Below, piece by piece: positions 7,235 through 15,624 of a DNA stretch of 64,000 bases. The notes under the pieces were generated by a model that was given only the letters and a program-made list of their open reading frames with translations, did no database searches and was not told where the DNA came from. This stretch comes from Erythrobacter sp. BLCC-B19 (GTDB lineage: Bacteria; Pseudomonadota; Alphaproteobacteria; Sphingomonadales; Sphingomonadaceae). Numbering within the stretch: the stretch's first letter is position 1; each line of letters starts with the position of its first letter. The DNA is taken from the NCBI RefSeq assembly GCF_028621955.1, contig NZ_CP117516.1, positions 2,502,001 through 2,566,000 on the forward strand. The letters run 5' to 3'. The position numbers were made by a program, and so were the translations under genes.

Positions 7235-8691
7235 GCCGCCGCTGCGACCGGTGCCAGCGCCGCTTCCCATTGCCGCCTGAGGTCGGACGCCCGCCCGCTG
7301 CCGAAGACATAGCGATCCGGCCGCACCAGCACCGCTTCGACCGCATGGTCATCGAGCCATTGCCGCAAGCCTTGCGCAAAAGGCGCGAGGCGATCTCCCG
7401 AAAGGCCCGCGCGCTCGATCAGCCACATTCCCTCGCCCAGCACATCGTCGAGCCGCGCGCTGTTGCTGGCAAGCACCTGCGGGAAATAGTCCCCGGCGCC
7501 CGGCGATCCTGCGATGAGGCCTCCGGCTGTCAGCGACGGATAGGCCGGCGGACCGTCAGGAAGCTTGCCGAGCGCCCGCGCCAGCGCGAACTTCGCGTCC
7601 CGCAATGCAGCGCCGAAGCGGCTCGTGGTGCACACCATCCGCCCCATCATCACGGCCATGTCGATCGTCGCGCGCAGGTGCGGCCCACGTTCGGGCTGGT
7701 AGGTATCGAGCAGCGCCGCCTCAGCCTCGCCTCTGGTCACCGCCGCTAGCTTCCACGCGAGGTTGGCCGCATCGCGCAGCCCCGAACACATCCCCTGTCC
7801 GGCAAAGGGAGGCGTCTGATGGGCCGCATCTCCGGCAAGCAAGACGCGTCCCTTGCGCCATTCTTCGGCAATCCGGGCGCGGAAGGTATAGACCGCGGTG
7901 CGCTCGATCCGCACCGCGCCTGCGACGTTCCAAGGGGCCAGCAGGCGTTCGACATGGGCGGGCGCGCTGACCGTTTCGGGGGTTTCGCCGGGCAGGATCA
8001 TGAACTCCCAGCGGTGCCGTCCTTCCCCCATCAGCACGCAGGTGGTGGGGCGTGCCGGGTCGCAGATCTGGAGGTTGGCGGTGGGCAGCCGCGAGGGATC
8101 ATCGACCAGCACGTCGACCACCAGCCATGGCTCCTCGAAGCCGAGATCCTCGAAGGTGATCGCGCAGGCCTTGCGCACGGGGCTGCGCGCCCCATCAGCG
8201 CCCACCAGCCAGCGCGAGCGCACCTTGCGGGTGCCCTCGGGGGTGGCAAACACCGCCGAGACCCCGGCTTCATCCTGCGTGAAGCTCTCCATCGTCCAGC
8301 CCTTGCGCAGATCGGCGGTCTCATGCTCGAGCAGCGCGCGGCGCAGCGCCGCTTCGACCGAGGGTTGATGGATCATGTTGGCAATCGGCCAGCCGCCAGG
8401 GCCGGTCGCTTCCGCCCCGTTGAAGGCCATCAGCACCTTGCCCTTCGCGTTGCGGAACTCGTAGCGATCCGCCCGGCGGCTGGTCGCCATCACCGCTGCG
8501 GCGGCGCCTGCTTCCTGCAGGATGCGCATCCCTTCATGGTCGATATGGGCCGCACGGGGGAGGGGAAAGATGTCCGCGTCCTTCTCTGCGACGATCACGC
8601 TGATCCCGCGCCGTGCTAGCAGCGCGGCGAGCGTCACCCCCGTCGGCCCGCCGCCAATGACGAGCACATCGCAGTCGTAGCCCCCGGACAC
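7231..8691 (-). CDS. FAD-dependent aromatic monooxygenase (class A flavoprotein, MhpA/PheA type)
   Basis: 486 residues when started at the GTG at 8691, five bases after the TGA of the upstream hydrolase gene; an in-frame upstream ATG would overlap that gene. Motifs run in order: VIGGGPTGVTLAALLARRG (FAD-binding GxGxxG, residue 10 on), GADGARSPVRKA (DG motif) and LLAGDAAHQTPPFAGQGMC (GD motif). These define NAD(P)H-dependent single-component hydroxylases of phenols, hydroxyphenylpropionates or similar rings. It is the last gene of a three-gene minus-strand operon with a VOC dioxygenase and an FAH-family hydrolase, a set able to hydroxylate a ring, open it and hydrolyse the product. The exact substrate is not predictable. 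Confidence 0.88.
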   Translation of the reverse strand: MSGGYDCDVLVIGGGPTGVTLAALLARRGISVIVAEKDADIFPLPRAAHIDHEGMRILQEAGAAAAVMATSRRADRYEFRNAKGKVLMAFNGAEATGPGGWPIANMIHQPSVEAALRRALLEHETADLRKGWTMESFTQDEAGVSAVFATPEGTRKVRSRWLVGADGARSPVRKACAITFEDLGFEEPWLVVDVLVDDPSRLPTANLQICDPARPTTCVLMGEGRHRWEFMILPGETPETVSAPAHVERLLAPWNVAGAVRIERTAVYTFRARIAEEWRKGRVLLAGDAAHQTPPFAGQGMCSGLRDAANLAWKLAAVTRGEAEAALLDTYQPERGPHLRATIDMAVMMGRMVCTTSRFGAALRDAKFALARALGKLPDGPPAYPSLTAGGLIAGSPGAGDYFPQVLASNSARLDDVLGEGMWLIERAGLSGDRLAPFAQGLRQWLDDHAVEAVLVRPDRYVFGSGRASDLRRQWEAALAPVAAAA

Positions 8692-8695
8692 GCGC

Positions 8696-9535
8696 TCAGC
8701 CTTCGGCCGCCATCGTGCCTTCGATATGGCCGATCCCGTCAATCTCGGTTCGCACCACATCACCGGCTTTCAGGAACTGGCGCGGGTCCATCGCCGCGCC
8801 GATGCCGCCCGGGGTGCCGGTGAACAGGCAGTCGCCCGGCTCCAGCGTCATGCCGACGGAGAGGTGCTCGACCTGCTGCCACACGTTGTAGACGAGGTGC
8901 CGCGTGTTCGAATTCTGCCGCTCCTCGCCATTCACAAAGCAGCGGATACCGAGGTCGTGCGGATCGCCCAGTTCGTCGGCGGTGACGATCCACGGGCCCA
9001 TCGGGGCGTGGGTGTCAAAGCTCTTGCCCAGCGACCATTGCGGCACGGCGTGCTGCCACATCCGCTCGGTCACGTCATTGCCGACGGTGTAGCCGAAGAT
9101 TGCGGCAGGCGCATCGGCGGCGGCGATGTGCTTGCCGCCTGCGCCGATAATCGCGACCAGTTCCGCCTCGTAATCCGGCGTCATGGTGCCGCGCGCGATC
9201 AGGATCGGATCATAGGGGGCGTTGACCGAGGTCTGCGCCTTGGTGAACCACACTTGTCGTTCCGGCGTGCCGAGGCCGCTTTCGGCGATGTGATCGGCAT
9301 AGTTGAGCCCGATCGCGAAAATCTTGCCGGGGCGCGGCACCGGGGCTTCGAGCTTTACTTGCGCCAGCGGGATGCCCTCGCCCGTAGCCGCCTTGGCCTC
9401 AAGGCCGGGCTTCAGCGCCTCCCAGTCGCGGATCAGGTCGATCATCGTGCCCGGCACGCCGGTCTCGACCACGGTATCGCCGACGACGATGCCGGTGCGG
9501 GTCCTGCCGGCGTGGGTGAAGGTGCAGAGTTTCAT
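8696..9535 (-). CDS. Fumarylacetoacetate hydrolase family protein
   Basis: 279 residues from the ATG at 9535. The C-terminal catalytic domain is recognisable from KIFAIGLNYADHIAESG, then PDYEAELVAIIGAGGKHI and GYTVGNDVTERMWQH, with the conserved Glu and Asp metal ligands (DYEAEL, NDVTER) and FTGTPGGIG near the end. The family covers fumarylacetoacetase, 2-hydroxyhepta-2,4-diene-dioate isomerase and acylpyruvate hydrolases. Placed between an extradiol-type dioxygenase and a flavin hydroxylase it probably hydrolyses or isomerises the ring-cleavage product. It starts 4 bp after the dioxygenase stop with an AAGGAAG site inside that gene, which indicates translational coupling. Confidence 0.88.
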   Translation of the reverse strand: MKLCTFTHAGRTRTGIVVGDTVVETGVPGTMIDLIRDWEALKPGLEAKAATGEGIPLAQVKLEAPVPRPGKIFAIGLNYADHIAESGLGTPERQVWFTKAQTSVNAPYDPILIARGTMTPDYEAELVAIIGAGGKHIAAADAPAAIFGYTVGNDVTERMWQHAVPQWSLGKSFDTHAPMGPWIVTADELGDPHDLGIRCFVNGEERQNSNTRHLVYNVWQQVEHLSVGMTLEPGDCLFTGTPGGIGAAMDPRQFLKAGDVVRTEIDGIGHIEGTMAAEG

Positions 9536-9539
9536 GGCG

Positions 9540-10550
9540 TCAGGCTTCCTTGGGCGTGCGGGAGAACAGGCGTTTGATGCGCAGCTGCATGGCGGTGATC
9601 CAGGCGACGAGGCCGGGGGGCGGGGCTGCCTTGCCCGCGAACATCGGATGGGGGCTGCCCCATTGCACCGCCAGCAGCGCCTGCATGGTCTGCTTCGCCG
9701 GCGGATCGGCGGCGGTGAACAGGTCGCCATCGGTCCAGTGTTCGAGCTCGTTGCCGAAAGGGTCTTTCCAATAGTCGAAGATCTGGCTGCCCATGATGTG
9801 CCGGCCCACGCCCCATGCCGCCTGCCGCTCGCGGGCCTTCAGCCATTCGTGGCCGCACATCAGATCATCGAGGCTCTCGACCTCGAAGGCGGCGTGGAGC
9901 AGGCCGAGCTTGCCGGGGAGCTGCGCGAGGAAGATCGTGTGGTGGTCTGACGGCACATCGCCCCTGTCGCAGCGCATGAAGGCGCCGAGCGGCACATTCG
10001 GCGCGGCCTCGATCTCGTCCGAGGTGAGAAAGCCGAAGCGCTCCTTCCACCACCGCTCCGAGGCGCGGAAGTCGCTCACCTTCAGCACCGCATGGCCGAT
10101 GCGGCGAACATGGGCAGGCGCGGGTTCAAGACGGATGGTGGCGCGCTGGCGCGGTTTGTCAGCGGCGCTGTTGAACTGCGGGGGCGGGCAGGGGGTCGGT
10201 GTGCCGCTCTCCTGACCCGCCACGACTTCGACGCGGTAGCCGTCAGGATCGGTGAGCCGCACGACCATGCCCCCGCCCGGTTCGCCCAGCGGCTCGACCT
10301 GCGCGCCTTCATGGGCGGCGAGGCGTTCGAGATCGGCAAGGCTTGCAGCGCGCAGGCCCACGGCAAGGAATGTCGGCTCGCCCTGTTCGGTCACATGGAC
10401 GAACGCCCGCCCGTCGCTGCCCTTGCCGTAAAGCCTGCCGCCCTCCTCGAAACAGGTCAGGCCGAAATCTTCCAGAAAGCCGCGCATCAGCCCCAGATCG
10501 GGCGCGGCAAAGCGGACGTGCGCGATGTCTTCGACCTTGATGATGGCCAT
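9540..10550 (-). CDS. VOC family extradiol-type dioxygenase / glyoxalase-fold protein
   Basis: 336 residues, with two vicinal-oxygen-chelate domains (about 1-115 and 140-290). The catalytic C-terminal half shows IGHAVLKVSD, LLHAAFEVESLDDL and FGNELEHWTDGD, giving a His-His-Glu set as in 2,3-dihydroxybiphenyl or catechol 2,3-dioxygenases. The N-terminal module (IAHVRFAAPDLGLMRGFL) is the non-catalytic copy. About 40 residues after the second domain are not part of the usual family. It is the first gene of the catabolic operon, with a strong GGGAGGGG site, and is divergent from the TetR gene; two operator-like sites lie 43-85 bp upstream of its start. Confidence 0.87.
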   Translation of the reverse strand: MAIIKVEDIAHVRFAAPDLGLMRGFLEDFGLTCFEEGGRLYGKGSDGRAFVHVTEQGEPTFLAVGLRAASLADLERLAAHEGAQVEPLGEPGGGMVVRLTDPDGYRVEVVAGQESGTPTPCPPPQFNSAADKPRQRATIRLEPAPAHVRRIGHAVLKVSDFRASERWWKERFGFLTSDEIEAAPNVPLGAFMRCDRGDVPSDHHTIFLAQLPGKLGLLHAAFEVESLDDLMCGHEWLKARERQAAWGVGRHIMGSQIFDYWKDPFGNELEHWTDGDLFTAADPPAKQTMQALLAVQWGSPHPMFAGKAAPPPGLVAWITAMQLRIKRLFSRTPKEA

Positions 10551-10591
10551 GATCCCCTCCCGCGCGCCCGCCGTCGATCCGGCGAATCAAT

Positions 10592-10609
10592 TTTGACTAT
10601 TTGGTCAAA
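10592..10609 (+). promoter_or_regulatory. Palindromic operator copy 1 (TTTGAC-N6-GTCAAA)
   Basis: An 18-bp perfect inverted repeat with 6-bp arms lies between the divergent dioxygenase and TetR genes. Its TGACTATTTGGTCAA core is repeated exactly 27 bp further on. The paired layout in the divergent promoter region is what is expected of TetR-family operators. The regulator at 10649 is the natural candidate to bind both copies. Confidence 0.75.
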
Positions 10610-10620
10610 TATCTTGAATA

Positions 10621-10635
10621 TGACTATTTGGTCAA
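10621..10635 (+). promoter_or_regulatory. Palindromic operator copy 2 (TGAC-N6-GTCA)
   Basis: Second copy of the operator core, identical over 15 bases to the first, including the non-palindromic centre TATTTG. It ends 13 bp before the chosen TetR start codon, so a bound repressor would block the regulator's own translation start or promoter. The 27-bp centre-to-centre distance is close to 2.5 helical turns. Confidence 0.72.
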
Positions 10636-10648
10636 GTATGCATCAGCC

Positions 10649-11281
10649 ATGGCCGGCAAACCCCTCGCATCGCCCCGTTCGCAGCGCACCCGTGCGGCGC
10701 TGATTGCCGCGGGGCTTGATCTGCTGTTCGATCGGCCAATCGACGCCATTCCGATCGACGATGTCGTCGCCCGTGCAGGCGTGGCCAAGGGGAGCTTCTT
10801 CAACCACTTTGCCGACAAGCACGATTTCGCCGCTGCCGTGGCGGCCGAGGTGCGGCTCGAGGTCGAGGCGCTGGTCGGCGCGGCCAATGCAGGGATTGCC
10901 GATCCGGTCGCACGGATTGCTGGCGGTATGGCCGTCGCAGCGCGGGCCGCGGTCGAGCAGCCTCGCCGGATGATGGCGCTCCTGCGCAGCATGGCGCCTG
11001 CCACCAGCCAGTCCCACCCGCTGAACCGCGGCCTGAAGGACGATATCGAGGCGGCGCTGGCACAGGGACTGATCCGGCCTGAGGCTCGCGAGGCGGGGGT
11101 GCCCTACTGGCTTGGCCTGTGTCAGGTGCTGATGATGCACCTCATCGAAACGCGCCCCTCGCACGAGGAGGCGGCGCGGCAGTTGGGTGATATGCTGCTG
11201 CTCGGCCTCACCGGCCTCGGAGCGCCCCCGGCACAGGCCGCAGCACTGGCCGACGCCGCCCGGCGCGCGCGGATCGGCTAA
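10649..11281 (+). CDS. TetR/AcrR family regulator of the adjacent catabolic operon
   Basis: 210 residues from the ATG at 10649. A TTG at 10601 would extend the frame but would put both operator copies inside the coding sequence and has no ribosome site, so it is rejected. The helix-turn-helix is clear: SQRTRAALIAAGLDLLFD, then IDDVVARAGVAKGSFFNHFADKHDF at about 30-55. The remainder is the alpha-helical ligand-binding domain, which is not conserved enough to name an inducer. The gene diverges from the dioxygenase operon and is therefore most likely a local repressor released by an aromatic compound or its CoA or ring-cleavage product. Confidence 0.88.
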   Translation: MAGKPLASPRSQRTRAALIAAGLDLLFDRPIDAIPIDDVVARAGVAKGSFFNHFADKHDFAAAVAAEVRLEVEALVGAANAGIADPVARIAGGMAVAARAAVEQPRRMMALLRSMAPATSQSHPLNRGLKDDIEAALAQGLIRPEAREAGVPYWLGLCQVLMMHLIETRPSHEEAARQLGDMLLLGLTGLGAPPAQAAALADAARRARIG

Positions 11282-11316
11282 CGGGCTGGCCACACGCGCG
11301 GGAAGGGGAGGAAAAG

Positions 11317-11393
<77 letters not shown>

Positions 11394-11427
11394 ACGCCTT
11401 TTTCACCCGCGCTTCCGTGCCCGCCCC

Positions 11428-11503
11428 TGGTGGGCCCGGCAGGATTCGAACCCGCGACCTAGCCGTTATGAGCGGCCAGCTCTAACCGCTGAGCTACAGG
11501 CCC
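11428..11503 (-). tRNA. tRNA with CAU anticodon, probably tRNA-Ile2
   Basis: 76 nt including the encoded CCA. Acceptor stem GGGCCTG pairs with CGGGCCC, D-arm TAGCTCAGCGGTTAGAG, anticodon loop CTCATAA. CAU can be elongator Met, initiator Met or Ile2 (lysidine-modified). There is no initiator-type stem of three G-C pairs, and the GGGCC acceptor and GGCCG anticodon stem resemble the Ile2 form, so Ile2 is preferred over elongator Met. It sits 34 bp from tRNA-Pro on the same strand, so the two may share a transcript. Confidence 0.85.
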
Positions 11504-11603
11504 CTTGGGAACAGGGCGCCGGAAGACAGGTGCGCCTGCGCCCCTACTCTGCGCATCGGTCTGAGACAAGCGCGCAAACCGGCGGCGCGCCAAAGCTCGC
11601 CCA

Positions 11604-12605
11604 TCACCCCCCGGTCGCGGCGATGATGTCGGAGACGGTGCAAGGGCGCAGCCCCCGCGCGGCGCAGCGGGCATAGATCGCCTCGAACCAGGCGTAGAGG
11701 GCCTCGACCGCGGCCTGATCGGCGGCATAGGGGGTGAAGCCGGGGGCCAGCGTCGGACTGTGGAACGACAGCACCAGCACCGGCAGCCCGGCCTCCACCG
11801 CAATATCGACCCCGCGCAGGGCTTCCTCGGCGCTGACACCTTCGGGGGTGAGCGCGATGCGTTCGAGCAGGCCGAGGCGCGAGAGCACGCCCATCCCCTT
11901 GGGCAAAGCCTCGCCCAGCTGCTGCACCGGGCGTCCGGCCCCGCGCAAGAGACCGGAATGGACACTCGTCACCGGCAGTTCGAGCAGGCGCATCGCCCCG
12001 TCCACCCAATAGGGCGCAAGCGGATGGGCGCGATAATCCGGCCCGCCCTGATCCGAATAGTCGAACAGCGACCGCACCGATGTGTCGATTCTGATGCCTG
12101 CAGTCTTGAGCAGCCCCGCCGTGTGCGGCCCCAGGCCATAACGGCCCGCGCGGTAGATCAGCGGCGCCGTCCCGAAATTGGCCTCGATCGCATCGCGCAG
12201 GGCCATGAACTTGGCCGCCTCCAGCTCCTGAGGCAGATTGCCGGCGAAGGAGTTGAAGACGCTCACCTCCTCGTCGAACGGCGGGTTGACCCAGGGGTGG
12301 AGCTGGACACCGACTTCGGCCGTCCCGCGCCGCACCGCATCGCCGATAATCTCCACCGCGCGCGGATCCTGCACGATCGGCCAGTCGACCAGATAGACCG
12401 GATGCGCGCCCAGCCCCTCGCAGAAGGTCTGAAAGCGCGGGATCGCCTCGACGTGGCGAAGACCATAGCCATCGCGCCGGAACGGGCCGGTCCAGTCGAA
12501 TTCTTCCTCCGTGTCGACCGTCAGCAGCACCCGCTGGCCGAAATCAGGCGCAAAGGTCGCGCTGCGCCCGGCAGGCGGCACGGCGAGCATTGATGCTGTG
12601 GTCAT
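11604..12605 (-). CDS. Polysaccharide deacetylase family protein (WalW-like)
   Basis: 333 residues. The NodB-type fold is suggested by LLTVDTEEEFDW near residue 28 (acidic metal-binding start), GVQLHPWVNPPF with a His near residue 102, YRAGRYGLG near 152 and LVLSFHSPTLAPG near 277 with a late His. These are the carbohydrate esterase family 4 positions, although the HxxxH motif is not canonical. Sphingomonad relatives are labelled WalW and lie with polysaccharide or exopolysaccharide genes. It is downstream of the histidine kinase at 12648 on the same strand with a 42-bp gap, so the two may be co-transcribed. No signal peptide is evident, so the substrate and location are uncertain. Confidence 0.72.
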   Translation of the reverse strand: MTTASMLAVPPAGRSATFAPDFGQRVLLTVDTEEEFDWTGPFRRDGYGLRHVEAIPRFQTFCEGLGAHPVYLVDWPIVQDPRAVEIIGDAVRRGTAEVGVQLHPWVNPPFDEEVSVFNSFAGNLPQELEAAKFMALRDAIEANFGTAPLIYRAGRYGLGPHTAGLLKTAGIRIDTSVRSLFDYSDQGGPDYRAHPLAPYWVDGAMRLLELPVTSVHSGLLRGAGRPVQQLGEALPKGMGVLSRLGLLERIALTPEGVSAEEALRGVDIAVEAGLPVLVLSFHSPTLAPGFTPYAADQAAVEALYAWFEAIYARCAARGLRPCTVSDIIAATGG

Positions 12606-12647
12606 GTCCCCGCTTGTCCCCCGGCTGATTCCGATCGCCCCGTAACC

Positions 12648-14528
12648 CTAGCCCTGCATCGGGCTAGGCAGAGCCTCGGAGCCGGTCAAGAGCGGCAGTG
12701 TCAGTTCCAGCTCGGCCCCGGCGCGTTGCAGGCCGCCGCCCGCCGCGCGGGCCTCGGCGCGGGCGAGGCGCAGCGCAAAGCCGGTGCCGAACAATCCGGC
12801 GTTGATCGTGCTTTCCCCGGTGCGGGTGGTGGCCGCGAACAGGTTGTCCTGCGCCGCAAGCGCGGCCGGCAGCGCGCAGGTCAGGCGCACCATCGCGCCG
12901 CGCGGGCCGAGCAGCGGGGCAAGGCGCACAGCCAATTGCTCGCCCGGTGCTGCTGCCGCGCCAAGGCTCGCCAGAACGCGCCAAAGCAGCGCTTCGGCAT
13001 CCTCGGCATCGAGCGCGGTCAGCACGCTCTGCGTCGGTGCAAAGTCGGGCGCGAGGCCCGCACCGATCGGGCCGAGCGCTGGCTCCAGCTGCGCGGCGAT
13101 GCGCAACACCAGAGCCGTCAGGTCGGCCTCGCCCTGCTCGATCGTCACAGCGCCCGTTTCCAGCCGCGCCAGCCGGTCGAGATCCTCGAACCCGGCCAGA
13201 ATCCGCGCCGCATCGGCGGCAATCGCGGCGGCGAGCGCGCGGTATTCGTGCGGGGCTGGGCCGAACAGCTGTTGCTGGATGACCTCGGCATAGCCTTGCA
13301 CAGCGGTGACGGGGGTGCGCAATTCGTGGAGCAGTTGGCGGATGCGATCCGCCTCGCGCGCTTCCGGGCCGGTGGGCTTGGCGCTGGCGGGAGCAGGGCG
13401 GCGGAACCGGCCGAAATAGCCGGTGAAGTGCCCTTCCTCGCTGAAGCGCGGCTGCGCATCGAGGATCCAGTCTCCCGCAACGGCAGGCGCGCCCTGCAGC
13501 GTCAGCGCGGCGCGGTTGATCGGCTGACGGCGCGCATAGGCGCGGGCGAGGGCGGCGCTTTCGGGCGCGTCGGGGTGAGCGGCGAACAGCCGGGTGCCGA
13601 TCACCATCGACGCGACCTCGCTCGTCGCCCAGCCGATCCGGCCGGCGGTGTCGGCGGCAAAGCCGAAGCTGGTGACCGCGCGTTCGGGCCTTTCGGGCAG
13701 TTCGCCAAGCGGAAGGCGCGGCGAGCGCTCGAGATCGAGCGGCGCTTCTCCGCGCGCACGGCGAAACTGCGCGATCCGCTCGACCAGAGCTGAAATCTCG
13801 GTGCGGCCCGTGTCGTCACGGTCGCGCGGCAGCGGGGGCGGAACAGGGGGCGGGGCAGGGGTGGCACGGGCCTTGTCCAGCACGAGCGGGGCTTGCGGTT
13901 GGTGCGCGGGGCTTTCGCCGGGCGGGACGGACGGCGGCACGGCGACGCCTGCCGCCTCGCCCGCCTCACGCGGTGCCGGCAGGCCGCGATCATGCACCCC
14001 CAGTCGCTCCAGCAGCGTCTCGACATCAACCGGCAGATCGCGGCGCAACCGCAGGAAACCGCGCGCGCGCACCGGCAGGCGCGGGATCAGCGCGGCCCAG
14101 TCCTCGCTCGACAGATCGGCCCGCCCGAGCGCCGCCGAGGCCACGTCGGGCTCCTGATCGGCCAGATGCAGGGCGAGGTCGGGGTTGCGGAACCGCCAGC
14201 TCGCCTCGCGGATCATCGCAGCCCGCTTGGCCGAGGGGATCGCTTCCGCCAGCGCATCCAGCCGCAGCCATGCCGCCGCCATCAGGCTCGGATCGCTGCC
14301 CTTGGCCTGCTGGCGATCTTTGCCCAGCAGATCGAGCAATTGCCGATACTGGGTGCGCGCGCTCGCCTCGCCAGTGGCGCGCTGGCGCAGCACGGTGGCA
14401 AGGCGATCATCGAAAAACAAAAACGTCTCCTCACACGCCCTCACGCCAGCGCGAATCGCGCCCGCCTGCGGGCTTTGCGCGGCAGTGATACGCCGCGCCA
14501 GCCTGTTCGTCTTATCAGGATGGAGCAA
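12648..14528 (-). CDS. Sensor histidine kinase-like protein with degenerate ATPase domain
   Basis: 626 residues. The N-terminal 180 or so residues contain helical repeats (LALHLADQEPDVASAALGRADLSSEDW, shown in part) resembling the DUF2336/HEAT-like domain of alphaproteobacterial regulators. A Pro/Ala-rich linker (about 200-250) follows, then a PAS-like region and a HisKA segment LLHELRTPVTAVQGYAEV with His401. The C-terminal ATPase domain is poor: no N-box of NLLxNAxK type is seen, the corresponding part reads ALLWRVLASLG, and only a G-box-like LFGTGFALRLARAEARAAGG remains. There are no membrane segments, so it is cytoplasmic. It may be a phosphotransfer or pseudokinase protein. Confidence 0.75.
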   Translation of the reverse strand: MLHPDKTNRLARRITAAQSPQAGAIRAGVRACEETFLFFDDRLATVLRQRATGEASARTQYRQLLDLLGKDRQQAKGSDPSLMAAAWLRLDALAEAIPSAKRAAMIREASWRFRNPDLALHLADQEPDVASAALGRADLSSEDWAALIPRLPVRARGFLRLRRDLPVDVETLLERLGVHDRGLPAPREAGEAAGVAVPPSVPPGESPAHQPQAPLVLDKARATPAPPPVPPPLPRDRDDTGRTEISALVERIAQFRRARGEAPLDLERSPRLPLGELPERPERAVTSFGFAADTAGRIGWATSEVASMVIGTRLFAAHPDAPESAALARAYARRQPINRAALTLQGAPAVAGDWILDAQPRFSEEGHFTGYFGRFRRPAPASAKPTGPEAREADRIRQLLHELRTPVTAVQGYAEVIQQQLFGPAPHEYRALAAAIAADAARILAGFEDLDRLARLETGAVTIEQGEADLTALVLRIAAQLEPALGPIGAGLAPDFAPTQSVLTALDAEDAEALLWRVLASLGAAAAPGEQLAVRLAPLLGPRGAMVRLTCALPAALAAQDNLFAATTRTGESTINAGLFGTGFALRLARAEARAAGGGLQRAGAELELTLPLLTGSEALPSPMQG

Positions 14529-14583
14529 TTGTCACAGTCTGACGCGAAAGGCGCGTTGCAAAGCGGGACAATTGCTGGCAGAC

Positions 14584-14596
14584 CTAATAATATTAG
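14584..14596 (+). promoter_or_regulatory. AT-rich palindrome CTAATA-A-TATTAG
   Basis: A perfect 13-bp palindrome around one central base lies in the 167-bp region between the divergent kinase and Lrp genes. Lrp/AsnC proteins often bind AT-rich dyads near their own promoter, so autoregulation is plausible. No second copy is visible. Confidence 0.4.
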
Positions 14597-14695
14597 CCAA
14601 GCGGGCACTCACCCGCGCGACTTGTTTCTTTGGGATCATAGCGCACGCGCGTTGCCGCCGAGTGAACGCAGCCGTGCCAGGGGAGCTTTGACCAC

Positions 14696-15157
14696 GTGGC
14701 CAATCTCGACGATATCGACCGCCGTCTGCTGGCGGAACTGCAGGCAGAAGGCCGCGTCACCAATGTCGAACTCGCCCAGCGTGTCGGGCTGACCGCGCCG
14801 CCGTGCCTGCGCCGCGTGCGCGGGCTTGAGGAAGACGGCGTGATCCGCGGCTATCACGCCGATCTCGACCCCTCCAAACTGGGCTTCGCGATCACCGTCT
14901 TCGCGATGGTCAGCCTCAAGAGCCAGGCCGAGAGCAGCTTGCGCGAATTCGAGGAGCATATGCGCGCCCTTCCCGAAGTGCGCGAGTGCCATATGCTCAA
15001 CGGCGAGATCGACTTCATCCTCAAGATCGTCAGCAAGGACTTGCAGAGCTTCCAGGAATTCCTGACCGGCAAGCTGACACCCGCGCCCAATGTGGAAAGC
15101 GTCAAAACCTCGCTCACCATCCGCACTGCCAAGCAGGAACCCGGCGTTCCGTTGTGA
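14696..15157 (+). CDS. Lrp/AsnC family transcriptional regulator
   Basis: 153 residues from a GTG at 14696, with GGGAG 11 bp upstream. The N-terminal helix-turn-helix reads LDDIDRRLLAELQAEGRV and LAQRVGLTAPPCLRRVRGLE; the C-terminal RAM ligand domain includes VRECHMLNGEIDFILKIVSKDL. PPCLRRV is the form common in alphaproteobacterial Lrp proteins. It probably responds to an amino acid. Its stop overlaps the start of the GFA-domain gene (GTGA), so the two are translationally coupled. Confidence 0.92.
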   Translation: MANLDDIDRRLLAELQAEGRVTNVELAQRVGLTAPPCLRRVRGLEEDGVIRGYHADLDPSKLGFAITVFAMVSLKSQAESSLREFEEHMRALPEVRECHMLNGEIDFILKIVSKDLQSFQEFLTGKLTPAPNVESVKTSLTIRTAKQEPGVPL

Positions 15158-15600
15158 CCGAAGCGGCTCGCCTTGCCGAGCCTGTCACCGGGCGCTGCCT
15201 GTGCGGCGCCGTCTCCATCACCGTCACCGCGATGCAGGCCGAGGTCGATATCTGCCACTGCGCGATGTGCCAGCGCTGGGGCGGGGCGTTCTATGCGGGG
15301 GTGAAGGGGGAGGCTGCCGAAGTTGCGGGCGAGGACGCGATCACCGTCTACCGCTCAAGCCCCTGGGCCGAACGCGCCTTCTGCGGCACCTGCGGCAGCA
15401 ACCTGTGGTATCGTTTTCTTCCCACCGGCGGGCGCAGCTTCCTCGCCGGGCTGTTCGACCTGCCGCCGGGCTTCGGCATCGAGCAGCAGATTTTCGTCGA
15501 CGAAAAGCCCGATTGGTATGATATTCTTCAGGAAAGCCCGATGAAAACCGGCCCCGAAGTGATCGCCGAGGCGATGGCGCAGGGGCTCAGCTTCGGATAG
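15154..15600 (+). CDS. GFA family (CENP-V/GFA domain) zinc protein
   Basis: 148 residues from the GTG at 15154, which overlaps the Lrp stop by four bases. The zinc-binding signature is complete: GRCLCGAVSI, then CHCAMCQRWGGAF, then FCGTCGSNLWYRF. The fold is that of glutathione-dependent formaldehyde-activating enzyme (Gfa), but most members with this domain have no proven activity with S-hydroxymethylglutathione. Coupling to an Lrp gene suggests shared expression. The domain call is secure, the function open. Confidence 0.87.
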   Translation: MTEAARLAEPVTGRCLCGAVSITVTAMQAEVDICHCAMCQRWGGAFYAGVKGEAAEVAGEDAITVYRSSPWAERAFCGTCGSNLWYRFLPTGGRSFLAGLFDLPPGFGIEQQIFVDEKPDWYDILQESPMKTGPEVIAEAMAQGLSFG

Positions 15601-15624
15601 AAGCGCAAGGGGAGGGGAGTGCCG

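Noticed and set aside
10601..10648. TTG start for the TetR gene
   Set aside because: It would place both operators in the coding sequence and lacks a ribosome site; the ATG at 10649 fits homology.
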